Below, piece after piece: positions 9,049 to 18,159 of a stretch of 53,955 nucleotides of DNA. The stretch is taken from NCBI GenBank assembly GCA_016788585.1, contig JAEURP010000021.1, positions 1-53,955 of the forward strand, written 5' to 3'. Numbering within the stretch: the first letter of the stretch is position 1; each line of letters begins with the position of its first letter. Source of the DNA: Chthonomonas sp. GTDB taxonomy: Bacteria > Armatimonadota > Fimbriimonadia > Fimbriimonadales > Fimbriimonadaceae. The translations under genes and the position numbers were made by a program. The notes beneath the pieces were generated by a model, which saw only the letters and a list, made by a program, of their open reading frames with translations, searched no databases and was not told where the DNA came from.

Positions 9049-10141
9049 CGAGCAAGAAGAATAGCAGGATGCCGAGCGGAACGAGCGCCTTGGCATCATT
9101 ACGGCGTGGTTGGGGCACATCGATCCGGTCGCCCGCCTGAAGATTGATATCGCCTTGGAAGCCATCGAGAACACGTTTGAGGTCGATAGTGCGCTTGTCG
9201 AGCTTATTGCCATTTTGGCGAGTGAGCGTGACCTTGCCTGCTTTCACGTTGTCCGCAAGACCTCCTGCCATCTGAATGGCGCGGCTAAGGGTTGTACCTT
9301 CAACGAAGCCAAACGACCCCGGCGCCTTGACGCCACCCATGACGACGATCACTTTGTCCTTGGCAATTGCTTCGATGACAACGCGATCCCCCGCGCTGAT
9401 CACAATGCCTGAATCGCTGCGAAGGCTGATGACGATTTCCGCTTGACCGGCTCGAGTGAGTTTCACACGGTCCGGATTGGCATTGGGCAAGACCCCCCCG
9501 GAGGCATCGATGGCCTGAGCTAGGGTAAGTCCACTCTTGATGTCGATCGCACCGGGCCGAGCGACAGCACCGAGAATGAATGCCTTGGTTTCGCGCGAAA
9601 CAAGCGGAAAGAAAACGAAGTCGCCTGGCTGTACTAGCGGATTGAAGATGTTATTGCCCGGCTGAACCTTTGTGTAGTTAATGATCGAAATCTTTCCAAG
9701 ACGGCTTTCAATGCGAATGCGCTCTAGGTCAGCCGATTCTTGCGGCTTCGCTTGCTGTACGATGTCGGAAACTCGCAGACCGTCGCGCCAAGGAAGTTCG
9801 CCGGCATTCTTCACCGCGCCGCTAAAGCGAATGGTGAGCTTTTCGCTGGTGAGAAGCGTGACCGTTACGGTCGCTCGGCGCAAAATTCGCTGGCGAACGA
9901 GTTCTTCTTCGATGCGGTCCGCCGCCTCATCTTCCGTGCAACCGACGACTTTGATGGCGCCGATGAAGCTCATCAAGATATAGCCGTCTTTGGTAATGAT
10001 GTAGTCGCGATTAAGCGCTGGCTCTTCCTCGCAAACCACTTTCACTTTATCATTCGCTCGAATCGCTTTATCGGGCGGCGCGGCAAAGCCCAGTGTCAGC
10101 AACATGAGCAGGCACAAAAACATCCGTGTTAGAAAAGCCAT
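9041..10141 (-). CDS. Polysaccharide export-type protein with Poly_export and SLBB domains
   Basis: 366 residues. A signal peptide or N-terminal anchor (MAFLTRMFLCLLMLLTLGFA) is followed by a Poly_export domain (about 25-105, with DYIITKDGYILMSFIGAIKV in its core) and three SLBB repeats (about 110-190, 190-265 and 270-350; each holds a pattern like GAVARPGAID or GGVKAPGSFGF). The C-terminus ends in a hydrophobic stretch, LVPLGILLFFLLGV. Wza-like relatives export capsular or exopolysaccharide across the outer envelope. No Wzc, Wzx or Wzy partner is present here. It is translationally coupled to the dipeptidase gene. Confidence 0.85.
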   Translation of the reverse strand: MAFLTRMFLCLLMLLTLGFAAPPDKAIRANDKVKVVCEEEPALNRDYIITKDGYILMSFIGAIKVVGCTEDEAADRIEEELVRQRILRRATVTVTLLTSEKLTIRFSGAVKNAGELPWRDGLRVSDIVQQAKPQESADLERIRIESRLGKISIINYTKVQPGNNIFNPLVQPGDFVFFPLVSRETKAFILGAVARPGAIDIKSGLTLAQAIDASGGVLPNANPDRVKLTRAGQAEIVISLRSDSGIVISAGDRVVIEAIAKDKVIVVMGGVKAPGSFGFVEGTTLSRAIQMAGGLADNVKAGKVTLTRQNGNKLDKRTIDLKRVLDGFQGDINLQAGDRIDVPQPRRNDAKALVPLGILLFFLLGV

Positions 10142-10211
10142 TACTGAGAGATGACGTTTTGGAGCGGGCTAGCGGTTCCATTGCACTGCCGCTCAACTGC
10201 GCATCCCCGAC

Positions 10212-10880
10212 CTACACGACTTTGATCGACAAGATTCCCAACCCCTCGTGCGCGACCTGAACCGAGTCGCCGGGCTTGAGCTTGTGGCTCGGTACTTCGA
10301 TCGGGGGGGCGGCGAGGACATCGGCGGTGGTCGCTCGATTGGTGCGCGACGCTCGCTCGATCATGGCCGGGAAGTCGGGTGGCGCAAGTTGAGCAGCAAA
10401 GAGCTCGTCGCCGTTGATCTTCATCGCAAGTGGCTTGGCCAGCAAGGCTTCGGCAGGGCCCTCCGGAATCGTGAGGAATGGACCAAGCGCGAAGGGAAAG
10501 TCGGTCTCGGAGCCTGTTACTAATGCAATTAAGAGGGAATAGCCCAAGATGAACGCATCCGCTTCTTCGGACGTGATTTGCTCACCGTCATCCTTTAGGA
10601 TCGCGACGATGCGCACATCCGCGAAGCAATCAAGACCAGGAGCGTCGACCTCCATCAGCGGGCCGCCAAACACCGCGCTATTGCGATAGGTGTAACTTAG
10701 ATCCTTGTTGAAAACACGGAGGGAAGGGATGGACTGCATCGGTGCGAGCAAGCCGACCTTGCCTGGGTCGTAAACGCCGACAGGGCGCTCGCCGTCGGTC
10801 TCAAAGAACCGGCCGTCGTGGAACAGGCCCGATCGAACACCTTCGGGTTCTTCTCGAAGTACAAAGCGGCAGAGTTGCAT
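10212..10880 (-). CDS. Fumarylacetoacetate-hydrolase-fold protein with altered metal site
   Basis: 222 residues. The C-terminal half follows the FAH family pattern: GPFLTIPEG, then a short strand MKINGDEL, and finally LKPGDSVQVAHEGLGILSIKVV (in part), matching the usual 'LKPGDVVEVEIEGIGTL' ending. Where active members have paired Glu ligands (E-x-E before the AVVIG-like strand), this protein has ADVRIVAIL, so the usual divalent-metal ligands look substituted. Catalytic activity is therefore doubtful and the substrate unknown. Its ATG overlaps the nitroreductase stop in TGATG. Confidence 0.65.
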   Translation of the reverse strand: MQLCRFVLREEPEGVRSGLFHDGRFFETDGERPVGVYDPGKVGLLAPMQSIPSLRVFNKDLSYTYRNSAVFGGPLMEVDAPGLDCFADVRIVAILKDDGEQITSEEADAFILGYSLLIALVTGSETDFPFALGPFLTIPEGPAEALLAKPLAMKINGDELFAAQLAPPDFPAMIERASRTNRATTADVLAAPPIEVPSHKLKPGDSVQVAHEGLGILSIKVV

Positions 10881-11449
10881 CAGCCGTGCCAGATAACCTT
10901 ATCTTCAAGCGGGCCACGCTCGCCGGAGAGCCACTCCGTACTTGGCCAGCCGCACATGAAGAAGCCTAGCAGCCGGCTCGGTGCACTTAGGCCCAACGCT
11001 TCGGCAACCGCAGGATGCACCGATGCGCCCTTGGAGTGCCACATTCCAGCCAGACCTTGAGCCTGCGCCATGAGGTGAAGATTCTGAACGGCGCACGACA
11101 CAGCCATGACCTCGGCCTCCTCGCCCATGAGGAGCGAGCCGTCCTCGTTAAGCTTGGGGGTCATGCCAAGGCTGATCCAAACGGGTGCAGAAAAAGCCCG
11201 TTTCATTGACCCTTCGGCGACGCCTTCCTTATCTGGTTCGGTTAAAGCAAAGATCTCGCCGAGCTTTTTGCGACCCTCGCCCATGAAAACTTGAAAGCGC
11301 CAAGGCTCGGTGTCTTCGTGGCTTGGGCCCCAATTCGCGGCCTCCAGCATCATTTCGATGACTTCGCGGTCCACTGGATCGGGCGCGTACCGGGAATGGC
11401 CCATACTGCGCCGATCCTTAATGAGTTGAAGAACGGCTTCGGGTGTCAC
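10880..11449 (-). CDS. Nitroreductase-family flavoprotein
   Basis: 189 residues with the nitroreductase layout: an N-terminal FMN-binding RRSMGHSRY, NWGPSHEDTEPWRF in the active-site region (usually APSHxNxQPW), a central helix VSCAVQNLHLMAQAQGLAG and a C-terminal GFFMCGWP loop (usually GxxxGxP). These are FMN-dependent NAD(P)H oxidoreductases of the YdjA-like short type acting on quinone-like or nitro compounds; the physiological substrate is unknown. The start is GTG at 11449, overlapping the KOW-like gene stop in GTGA. Confidence 0.85.
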   Translation of the reverse strand: MTPEAVLQLIKDRRSMGHSRYAPDPVDREVIEMMLEAANWGPSHEDTEPWRFQVFMGEGRKKLGEIFALTEPDKEGVAEGSMKRAFSAPVWISLGMTPKLNEDGSLLMGEEAEVMAVSCAVQNLHLMAQAQGLAGMWHSKGASVHPAVAEALGLSAPSRLLGFFMCGWPSTEWLSGERGPLEDKVIWHG

Positions 11450-11778
11450 TTGGCAGACTCGAGGTCTTCGGTGCGGACCAGCAAAACATAGTTAGCCGGA
11501 AACTCGACTTCTTCCTTCGTGAGGAGATTGCGGGCTTCCTCGGAGACCTGCGATACAAATCGCTCTCGCATTCGCCGAGTCGCCTCTGCATGAACCGACA
11601 GGGCAGGATCAACCATATGCTCCGGGTCGACCTTTACGGCCACCTCATCTTTGCTGTAAATGCTCTCGATGACCCCGACCAAGCCCCTCATATGATCGAA
11701 ATACCGATTTGATTTTCGATCATCAACTGTGACCTCTCGTGAGACCACTCGAACCCGATCGCCTACCTTTAGCGCCAT
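11446..11778 (-). CDS. Small KOW-like (SH3-barrel) protein, function unknown
   Basis: 110 residues. The N-terminus VGDRVRVVSREVT and the later GLVGVIESIYSKDEVAVKVD resemble the beta-barrel of KOW/NusG-type nucleic-acid or ribosome-binding domains. The rest is charged and mostly helical. I cannot assign a function. It heads an overlapping gene set with the nitroreductase and the FAH-fold protein. TAAAAT ends 6 nt before the ATG with no Shine-Dalgarno sequence, suggesting a leaderless transcript. It diverges from ftsY, with 37 bp between start codons. Confidence 0.65.
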   Translation of the reverse strand: MALKVGDRVRVVSREVTVDDRKSNRYFDHMRGLVGVIESIYSKDEVAVKVDPEHMVDPALSVHAEATRRMRERFVSQVSEEARNLLTKEEVEFPANYVLLVRTEDLESAK

Positions 11779-11815
11779 GCCGACATTTTACCAGCCTGCC
11801 ATACTGGAGGCTGGC

Positions 11816-12688
11816 ATGTTCAAGAAGCTCATGCAGTCGTTCGACCGGATGCTTGGCCGGGGCGTCATTGACGAAGATTTGTATGACGAGCTTGAAGAAG
11901 CGTTGCTGGAAGCTGACACAAATGTGCATGTTGTCGGCGAAATTTTGTCCGAATTGCGAGATAGCGTACGCGAGAACAAGATCACAGACCCGTCGGCGAT
12001 GCGCGAAGAGCTGAAGCAGGCGATTGTCAGAAGATTCGCACAAGACGGCTCTCACCAACTTCGCATGTCCGCTCAAGCCCCAACGGTTTATCTTTTTGTC
12101 GGCGTCAATGGGGTTGGCAAAACAACCACGATCGCAAAGCTTGGGCAGCAGCTGACTCGCTATGGCAAGAAAGTGATGTTTGCGGCTGGCGATACTTTTC
12201 GGGCCGCTGCCATTGAGCAGTTAGAAACCTGGGCAGGACGGACCGGGGCTGATATCGTTCGTGGTCAGCCCGGCTCCGATAGCGCGGCGGTACTCTTCGA
12301 CGCGATCTCGGCCGCCAAGGCCCGAGGCTACGACTTCGTTCTCGCAGACACGGCAGGTCGACAACATTCAAAGGAGAACCTAATGCAGGAGTTAGGGAAA
12401 TTGTCCCGTGTGATCGAAAAGGCGCTTGGACGACCTGCTGACGAGACTCTTCTTGTGCTCGATGCTCATACCGGGCAAAACGCCATGAGCCAGGCAGAGC
12501 AATTTACATCGGTTGCGGGAGTTACGGGACTTGTTCTCACAAAGCTCGATGGGACTTCGCGAGGCGGTGCCCTCATTGGAGTGTATGATCGCTTCAAAGT
12601 GCCCATCAAACTCGTCGGATTTGGTGAGAAAGCCGACGACCTAAGCAACTTCGATCCCAACGAGTTTGCCAAGAGAATGTTCGAATGA
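11816..12688 (+). CDS. ftsY: Signal recognition particle receptor FtsY
   Basis: 290 residues starting at the ATG 5 nt after GGAGG (11806-11810). The N-terminal helical N-domain (about 1-80) is followed by the SRP GTPase G-domain: P-loop GVNGVGKTT at 96-104, GDTFRAAAIEQL, DTAGRQ and TKLDGTSRGG. It lacks the acidic A-domain of E. coli FtsY, as in many bacteria. It docks the SRP-ribosome complex to the membrane translocon. The next gene overlaps by ATGA. The family usually has DTAGRL; here it is DTAGRQH. Confidence 0.96.
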   Translation: MFKKLMQSFDRMLGRGVIDEDLYDELEEALLEADTNVHVVGEILSELRDSVRENKITDPSAMREELKQAIVRRFAQDGSHQLRMSAQAPTVYLFVGVNGVGKTTTIAKLGQQLTRYGKKVMFAAGDTFRAAAIEQLETWAGRTGADIVRGQPGSDSAAVLFDAISAAKARGYDFVLADTAGRQHSKENLMQELGKLSRVIEKALGRPADETLLVLDAHTGQNAMSQAEQFTSVAGVTGLVLTKLDGTSRGGALIGVYDRFKVPIKLVGFGEKADDLSNFDPNEFAKRMFE

Positions 12689-13932
12689 AGAAGACCCTCC
12701 TTTTGCCTCTACTGTTATTCATTTTTGGGTGCAACGACCGCCCAAGGGAGCCCTTAGCTAAGGCAGAGTTTAAGCTCCCAGAGATTAAGGAACTGCCAAA
12801 AGTCGAAGGCGATGGAGCCGATACCTTGATCGCCGTGTTGAAAAAATACGGCTCGATGAAATCGTATCAGAGCACGATCAGCTGGCAATTTGTCGGGGTC
12901 GGCTACAACGGCAAGGACCAAAAGGCCGAGAGCGAAAGGATGTTCTTTTATGCCTCGCCCAACAAGCACCATGTCTTGGCAATGACAGGATCCATGAAGT
13001 TCTCTTCGACATCTGATGGCACGAAGCAACTGGAGCATGCTGGTTCGACCGGAAAGATCACGAAGCCAGCGGGGAAAATTTGGCTTGCCGAGGGAGAGAA
13101 CATTCGGGATCCTCAAATTGCCGGTTCCTTCTTGTTCCAGCTCTTTCGCGGGCCATCTGGGCTTCACGAGATTGTCGAGCAAGGATCGAAGGTGACGGTA
13201 GTTCCGTCGAACAAGCCCGAAGTAGAAGTCATTCAGTTCAAGGCAAAGGGGCGATACGGGACGACGGAGTTGACAATCAACAAAACGACGAAACTCGTTC
13301 AGCTTATTCGGTCGCAGTTTGAGCCCCTGGTAGAGCAAACCAAGGAGTTGAAGCTGGAGGACCAGTTGAAGTCGGTTTCCGTTACTGAGAAGATCGAGAA
13401 CACCAGAATCGACGCTCCGATTGCAGATTCCACTTTCAATACAACCCCTCCACGGGGAATCGTCGTGAAAGACCTGACAAAGGAGGCTTCCGATGAACTT
13501 GGAGTCTTGAGCGAGGGAATGAAGGCTCCTGACTTCCAACTCAAGAGTCTGGAGGGCAATGGGGTTAGTTTGGCCTCCCTTCGCGGTCAGGTCGTGCTCC
13601 TGGATTTCTGGGCCACTTGGTGTTTGCCCTGCCGTGAAGCCCTACCCAAGACCATCGCCCTTCACGAAAAATACGGCGGTAAGGGACTTGCGGTTTGGTC
13701 GATCCCCGAAGAAGATGGTGACCTCGTCAAGATCTTCTTGAAAGAACAAGGGTTTGATGGCCTACCCGTCTTGATCGATCCCGGCAAGAAGACGCATGCG
13801 AAGTTCAAAGTCGCGGCATTGCCCACTTACGTGGTAATCGACCGCCAAGGCGTAATCACAAGAGTGTTCGTCGGGGCGCCCGAAATCCAGGACCTTCTGG
13901 GTTCATTGCGGGAAGCCGGTCTGCCCATCTGA
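12685..13932 (+). CDS. Lipoprotein with LolA-like region and C-terminal TlpA/thioredoxin domain
   Basis: 415 residues. Signal peptide with lipobox IFGC (Cys16), so likely lipid-anchored outside the cytoplasmic membrane. Residues about 40-260 form a beta-rich region reminiscent of LolA/DUF2092-type folds. Residues about 278-413 are a TlpA-like redoxin: GMKAPDFQLKSLEG, DFWATWCLPCREALP with the catalytic pair C313/C316, and a cis-Pro in LPTYV. It probably acts as a thiol-disulfide oxidoreductase in the envelope. Its start overlaps the ftsY stop. The fusion of a lipid-binding-like domain with a redoxin recurs in planctomycete-like bacteria (general knowledge; not checked). Confidence 0.85.
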   Translation: MKKTLLLPLLLFIFGCNDRPREPLAKAEFKLPEIKELPKVEGDGADTLIAVLKKYGSMKSYQSTISWQFVGVGYNGKDQKAESERMFFYASPNKHHVLAMTGSMKFSSTSDGTKQLEHAGSTGKITKPAGKIWLAEGENIRDPQIAGSFLFQLFRGPSGLHEIVEQGSKVTVVPSNKPEVEVIQFKAKGRYGTTELTINKTTKLVQLIRSQFEPLVEQTKELKLEDQLKSVSVTEKIENTRIDAPIADSTFNTTPPRGIVVKDLTKEASDELGVLSEGMKAPDFQLKSLEGNGVSLASLRGQVVLLDFWATWCLPCREALPKTIALHEKYGGKGLAVWSIPEEDGDLVKIFLKEQGFDGLPVLIDPGKKTHAKFKVAALPTYVVIDRQGVITRVFVGAPEIQDLLGSLREAGLPI

Positions 13933-13973
13933 GGGAACGCCTCTCGGGCAATTCTTGTAATACATCTTTAAGG

Positions 13974-15077
13974 ATGAAAAAGGTCTTGCTTGTTTTGGTC
14001 GCCGCCGTGGTTGGCGGAGTGATGGCACTGCAATTGGATCGTGTGCTGCGGCCGCAACAGAGCACCGTAAGGGTGATCGATCGTACTCCCGTTACTATGG
14101 CGAGCACGCTTGAGACGCCAAAGGACTTCACGGAAGCGGCCAAGAGGATTCTTCCTAGTGTTGTCAGCATCGATACGGTATCGACCGTAATGGACTTTTT
14201 TGGCCCTACAGAGCGAGGCGGGAAGGGAAGCGGAATCATTTACTCTGCGGAGGGCGTGATCATTACCAATGCGCACGTTGTTGGCGATGCGACGACGATC
14301 ACCGTCCACCTCGCCGATGGTAGAAGCTTGCCAGCAATCGTGAAGGGAAAGGATCCGATTTCTGATCTCGCCGTTCTGAAGGTAGAAGGCGACAAACTGC
14401 AGCCTGCGTTCCTGGGAACCAGTAAGAGCCTTAAGGTGGGTCAATGGGTGATTGCCGTCGGCAACCCACTCGGTCAGGACCATACGTTGAGCGTGGGTGT
14501 CGTGAGCAGCCTCGGGCGCGACTTACCGACAAATCGTGAGGGCGTCTTGTTGAATGCGATTCAGACCGATGCAGCGATTAACCCAGGCAATAGCGGGGGC
14601 GCGCTTACCGACGCGCAAGGGGCTGTCGTCGGAATCAACAGCGCAATTCTTAGTCAAGATGGCGGTTCAATTGGCATTGGCTTTGCAATTCCGATCGATC
14701 GAGCCCTACCGATCATCGAGGATCTCATCAAGAATGGTCGTGCTAGCTATGGCGTGTTGGGTGTCGATATTCTTGGGCAGCCAGGTGCTCTCAAGTTCCC
14801 CGGGTTCAGGCAGCGATTTGTAAATCAATATGGCGCCGAGCCGCCGCAAGATGGCGAAGTGGTTCGAGAAATCGCGCCGGGCTCCCCAGCTGACAAGGTC
14901 GGCATGCAGCAGTTCGACATCATCACGAAACTAGATGACGTCGAACTCAAAGAGCGGTTCGATTACGTGAAGTTCATGGCGGAGCGTCGCCCTGGGGAAA
15001 AAGTCCGAGTGACCTTCTGGTCGCGGGGCAAAATACAGTCTAAAGAACTAACCCTTGTTGACATCAACGAGATTTAG
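13974..15077 (+). CDS. HtrA/DegP-family serine protease, membrane-anchored
   Basis: 367 residues. An N-terminal hydrophobic anchor (about 3-20) precedes a trypsin-like domain with catalytic His101 (TNAHVVG), Asp131 (SDLAVLK) and Ser207 (PGNSGGAL). One PDZ domain follows (about 245-360; EIAPGSPADKVGMQQFDII). It should degrade or chaperone misfolded proteins outside the cytoplasm. An extended -10 like TGTAATAC (13956-13963) lies 10 nt before the ATG, with AAGG directly upstream, so the leader is expected to be only a few nucleotides. Confidence 0.92.
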   Translation: MKKVLLVLVAAVVGGVMALQLDRVLRPQQSTVRVIDRTPVTMASTLETPKDFTEAAKRILPSVVSIDTVSTVMDFFGPTERGGKGSGIIYSAEGVIITNAHVVGDATTITVHLADGRSLPAIVKGKDPISDLAVLKVEGDKLQPAFLGTSKSLKVGQWVIAVGNPLGQDHTLSVGVVSSLGRDLPTNREGVLLNAIQTDAAINPGNSGGALTDAQGAVVGINSAILSQDGGSIGIGFAIPIDRALPIIEDLIKNGRASYGVLGVDILGQPGALKFPGFRQRFVNQYGAEPPQDGEVVREIAPGSPADKVGMQQFDIITKLDDVELKERFDYVKFMAERRPGEKVRVTFWSRGKIQSKELTLVDINEI

Positions 15078-15136
15078 TAATTCGCTAACAAAAAAGCCAA
15101 ACCTAAAGACTTCGGCTCATCGTCCCGAACGTTGGA

Positions 15137-16720
15137 ATGGCGGCCATTGAACCCCAAGACTTCATGTCCATTTTTACAGACGGCATCCCGCAGTTCCTTG
15201 ATATCCTTCCGCCCGTGATTCGAGAGAAGCTCCAGCATTCTGGCGCTTTGGAGGAAGTTATCGAGGTCGTGCTGGACTACGGAAGACCCGCAGAAGTGCG
15301 TTACCGAGATCGAATTGACCGGTTCGATATGGTGACGATTACGGAACACGATATCGACTTCGTGGTCAAGTCGGTGGGTGAGTTCTCACTCGACAACAGG
15401 GCGGGAATCGAGCGGACTCTCCACAGAATCTCCTGCTTGCGAAACCGACAAGGCAAGATCATTGGTCTCACCTGTCGCGTTGGCCGCGCCCTTGAGGGCA
15501 CGATCGACCTGATCGACGATATCGTCCGTTCGGGCAAGTCACTCCTCCTCCTCGGCAAGCCCGGGATCGGAAAGACCACCAAGCTGCGCGAGACGGCTCG
15601 TGTACTTGCCGACGAGGTCGGAAAGCGCGTCGTGATCGTGGATACTTCCAACGAAATTGCTGGTGACGGCGATGTTCCGCACCCAGCAATTGGGAGCGCC
15701 CGACGCATGCAAGTCGCAAATCCACTTTCTCAGCATGCCGTAATGATCGAGGCCGTGGAAAACCACATGCCCGAGGTCATCGTGATCGACGAAATCGGCA
15801 CTGAAGCAGAAGCCGCAGCCGCACGAACCATTGCAGAACGCGGGGTCCAACTCGTGGGTACTGCCCATGGCCAAACGCTTGAGAACCTGATGCTCAACCC
15901 GACCCTTTGCGACTTGGTCGGCGGCATTCAGGCAGTGACCTTAAGCGATGACGAAGCCCGCCGGCGCGGAACGCAAAAGACGGTCCTCGAGCGCAAGGCT
16001 CCACCGACATTTGATGTCGTAGTCGAACTATTGGATTTTGATCGCCTCGCAGTTCATAGCGATGTAATGAAGACCGTCGACCTGATCTTGCGTGGCATTC
16101 CGCCGCGTCCCGAGATTCGGGTGCGAACCGGCTCCGGCCAAGTCGAGGTGGTTCAAGAGGAGCTAGTCGAGACCACTCCGGTCGAGAGTGTCGATTATCC
16201 CGCGCTTTCTCGCAAACCGCAGGCCGAAGCGCCGCAAAAGGCCGAAGCCAAGGCGGCGCCAAAGCTTCTCAGAATCTTCCCATACGGAATTGCTAGGACG
16301 CGATTGGATCGCGCCATCCGCGAAAAGAAAGCTGCGGCCTACATCACGAATGATCCCAGCCAAGCTGATGCGGTGATCTCGATCCGCGGTACGAATGGCA
16401 AAGGGGCCAAGATTCGCGATCTTGGCAAAGGTGTTCCAATGGTGGTGGTCAAGTCGAACACCTATGCGCAGATTCTCGGCGCCCTAGAAGAACTGCTTGG
16501 TAACCCGCGGTTCGATCACGATCTCGAAGTGGAAGCGCTCGCCGAGGCTGCAAAGGCCATTGAGCAGGTTGCCCAACTCGGTAAGCCCGTGGAATTGGCG
16601 CCGCGCTCGGCCAGAATTCGCCGTGTTCAGCACCAACTGGTCGAATCAAAGCGATACGCAAGCGAATCTGTGGGAGAGGATCCGCAGCGACGCTTACGCA
16701 TCTTGCCGACCCGGTTGTAA
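15137..16720 (+). CDS. Ycf45/SpoIIIAA-like P-loop ATPase with C-terminal R3H domain
   Basis: 527 residues. The central ATPase has Walker [10 protein letters not shown] (140-148), [18 protein letters not shown] and Walker [14 protein letters not shown], characteristic of the Ycf45 group (single-stranded nucleic-acid-binding R3H proteins related to SpoIIIAA). After an Ala/Glu/Lys-rich linker (about 360-375), a region at 378-480 is followed by an R3H-like end ([15 protein letters not shown]). The family occurs in cyanobacteria, plastids and many other bacteria, and its exact function is unsettled. The first ATG is used; a second in-frame ATG (15164) is possible. No Shine-Dalgarno sequence is clear for either. 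Confidence 0.85.
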   Translation: MAAIEPQDFMSIFTDGIPQFLDILPPVIREKLQHSGALEEVIEVVLDYGRPAEVRYRDRIDRFDMVTITEHDIDFVVKSVGEFSLDNRAGIERTLHRISCLRNRQGKIIGLTCRVGRALEGTIDLIDDIVRSGKSLLLLGKPGIGKTTKLRETARVLADEVGKRVVIVDTSNEIAGDGDVPHPAIGSARRMQVANPLSQHAVMIEAVENHMPEVIVIDEIGTEAEAAAARTIAERGVQLVGTAHGQTLENLMLNPTLCDLVGGIQAVTLSDDEARRRGTQKTVLERKAPPTFDVVVELLDFDRLAVHSDVMKTVDLILRGIPPRPEIRVRTGSGQVEVVQEELVETTPVESVDYPALSRKPQAEAPQKAEAKAAPKLLRIFPYGIARTRLDRAIREKKAAAYITNDPSQADAVISIRGTNGKGAKIRDLGKGVPMVVVKSNTYAQILGALEELLGNPRFDHDLEVEALAEAAKAIEQVAQLGKPVELAPRSARIRRVQHQLVESKRYASESVGEDPQRRLRILPTRL

Positions 16721-16802
16721 GCCATGTTTGGGAGCATGGTCTTGGCCACGGAACGTAGAATAGTCACTAGGCTTGATTCCAGAACTGCTCCCTCATAAGG
16801 CG

Positions 16803-17234
16803 ATGGCGCCGTGCTCGGCAAAAGAACTCGTACAGCGAGCCGGGACAGTTTTGGGTGAACTCGGTCTGCCAAGCGTTCAATTGCGAACGCTGCGGTTCTA
16901 CATCACCAAAGGCGTGGTCGCCCCACCTATTGGCTCACTTAAGTTTGCGAGATATGAGTTTGGGCACCTGCAAAGTCTGGTTTTGGCCCGGGTAATGCAG
17001 AATCAAGGTCTGCAACTCTCTCAGATCAAGAGCCAAGTGCAGCCCGCAATGACTATGAGAGAACGGAAGGCCACCTATGGCGACGATCGACCCTTTATCG
17101 ATCTCACTTCGCGGTGCCGTCTGGAGCTAGCTGATAGCCATAACATGGAAGAAGACCTCAAGGCCGCTGAGGAAGCGCTAAAGCGGATTCTTGTGAGGAT
17201 TGGCAAGGAAGAAAAGTGGAGTCAACGGAGCTGA
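16803..17234 (+). CDS. MerR-like transcriptional regulator
   Basis: 143 residues from ATG 16803. The winged-helix motif QLRTLRFYITKGVVAPPIG and the helix FGHLQSLVLARVMQNQGLQLSQIK (in part) match MerR DNA-binding domains, where the Arg-Phe-Tyr in 'LRFY' is signature. The C-terminal half forms a short helix for dimerisation and has no obvious metal- or drug-binding domain. A TTG at 16773 would add ten residues; the ATG is preferred. The gene overlaps the glycosyltransferase start by 19 nt, so they are probably coupled. Confidence 0.75.
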   Translation: MAPCSAKELVQRAGTVLGELGLPSVQLRTLRFYITKGVVAPPIGSLKFARYEFGHLQSLVLARVMQNQGLQLSQIKSQVQPAMTMRERKATYGDDRPFIDLTSRCRLELADSHNMEEDLKAAEEALKRILVRIGKEEKWSQRS

Positions 17235-18145
17235 GCCAGAACAAAGGATTACCGAAGATCAGCGTGATTACGCCGAGCTTTAACCAAGGCGAGTTCATTG
17301 AAGAGACCATTCAGTCGGTCTTGAACCAGCGCTATCCGAACCTCGAATACATTGTCATCGATGGCGGCTCCACCGATCAAACTGTGAGCATCCTTGAGAG
17401 ATATCGAGACCATTTCGCCTATTGCGTCAGCGAAAAGGATAATGGCCAAACCGATGCGATCAACAAGGGAATTGAGAAAGCCACGGGCGACATCGTGGCG
17501 GTCCTAAACAGTGATGATGTTTACTTGCCTGGGGCGCTTGATTTTGTGGCCGATCAGTTCATGAAGGACAACACGCTCCGCTGGATGACGGCGCCAAGTC
17601 TTTATTGGGGTCCGGACCGCGCTCAGGCTCGGATCGACATGATGCCAGTTCAGATTCCAGAGTGGAAGGGCGGTTGGCTCTTGCGCCAGTGCATTCCCCA
17701 TCCCTCGACCTTCCTTCTGCGAGAGGTAATCGAAAGGCACGGCACTTTTGATGAAAGTTTCTACTTTGCCATGGACTATGAGTATTGGTGCCGATTAGCC
17801 TTTGGGGGAGAGCGATTGGTAGGATTTGATCGACCAATCTCTGGCTATCGGTTGCACGGCGTCAGCAAATCGGTCACTGCGCGTGACCGCATGGCCGCAG
17901 ATTCGAAGAGGATTTTGGACACGTACTTGCCGAGACTCCGCCCAGCTGAGCAAAAACGCGTTCGATCTAGATTGCGTTCAGAATTGGCCTTCCGCACGTT
18001 GCTACCTCTACTTGATTTACTAAAAAAGGGCGACCAACAGGGAGCGATGACGGAATGGAAAAAGCGGGTGGCTGAGAATCCAAGCGTTCGATTCACCCGC
18101 TATTGGGCGACAACATGGCTTCGCATCAAGCTGAACTGGATTTAG
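17216..18145 (+). CDS. Family 2 glycosyltransferase
   Basis: 309 residues from GTG 17216, with a purine-rich GGAAGAA upstream. It is a GT-A fold: ISVITPSFNQGEFIEETIQSVL (in part), the nucleotide-binding IDGGSTDQT, a DNGQTDAINKG segment and the DXD-like NSDD near 103-106. No membrane helix is seen. It transfers a sugar from a nucleotide sugar onto an unknown acceptor, perhaps an exopolysaccharide, by analogy with WcaA-like enzymes. It overlaps the MerR-like gene. Confidence 0.88.
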   Translation: MESTELSQNKGLPKISVITPSFNQGEFIEETIQSVLNQRYPNLEYIVIDGGSTDQTVSILERYRDHFAYCVSEKDNGQTDAINKGIEKATGDIVAVLNSDDVYLPGALDFVADQFMKDNTLRWMTAPSLYWGPDRAQARIDMMPVQIPEWKGGWLLRQCIPHPSTFLLREVIERHGTFDESFYFAMDYEYWCRLAFGGERLVGFDRPISGYRLHGVSKSVTARDRMAADSKRILDTYLPRLRPAEQKRVRSRLRSELAFRTLLPLLDLLKKGDQQGAMTEWKKRVAENPSVRFTRYWATTWLRIKLNWI

Positions 18146-18159
18146 CCGAAAAAAGTCTT

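Noticed and set aside
9049-9213. Longer N-terminus for the D-Ala-D-Ala dipeptidase
   Set aside because: The extension lies within the 3' coding part of the SLBB gene and has a Ser/Arg-rich non-protein-like composition; the GTG at 9048 fits coupling.
12754-13539. 261-codon minus-strand frame opposite the thioredoxin-like lipoprotein
   Set aside because: It lies wholly inside a gene with clear lipobox and CxxC motifs and has no family features of its own.
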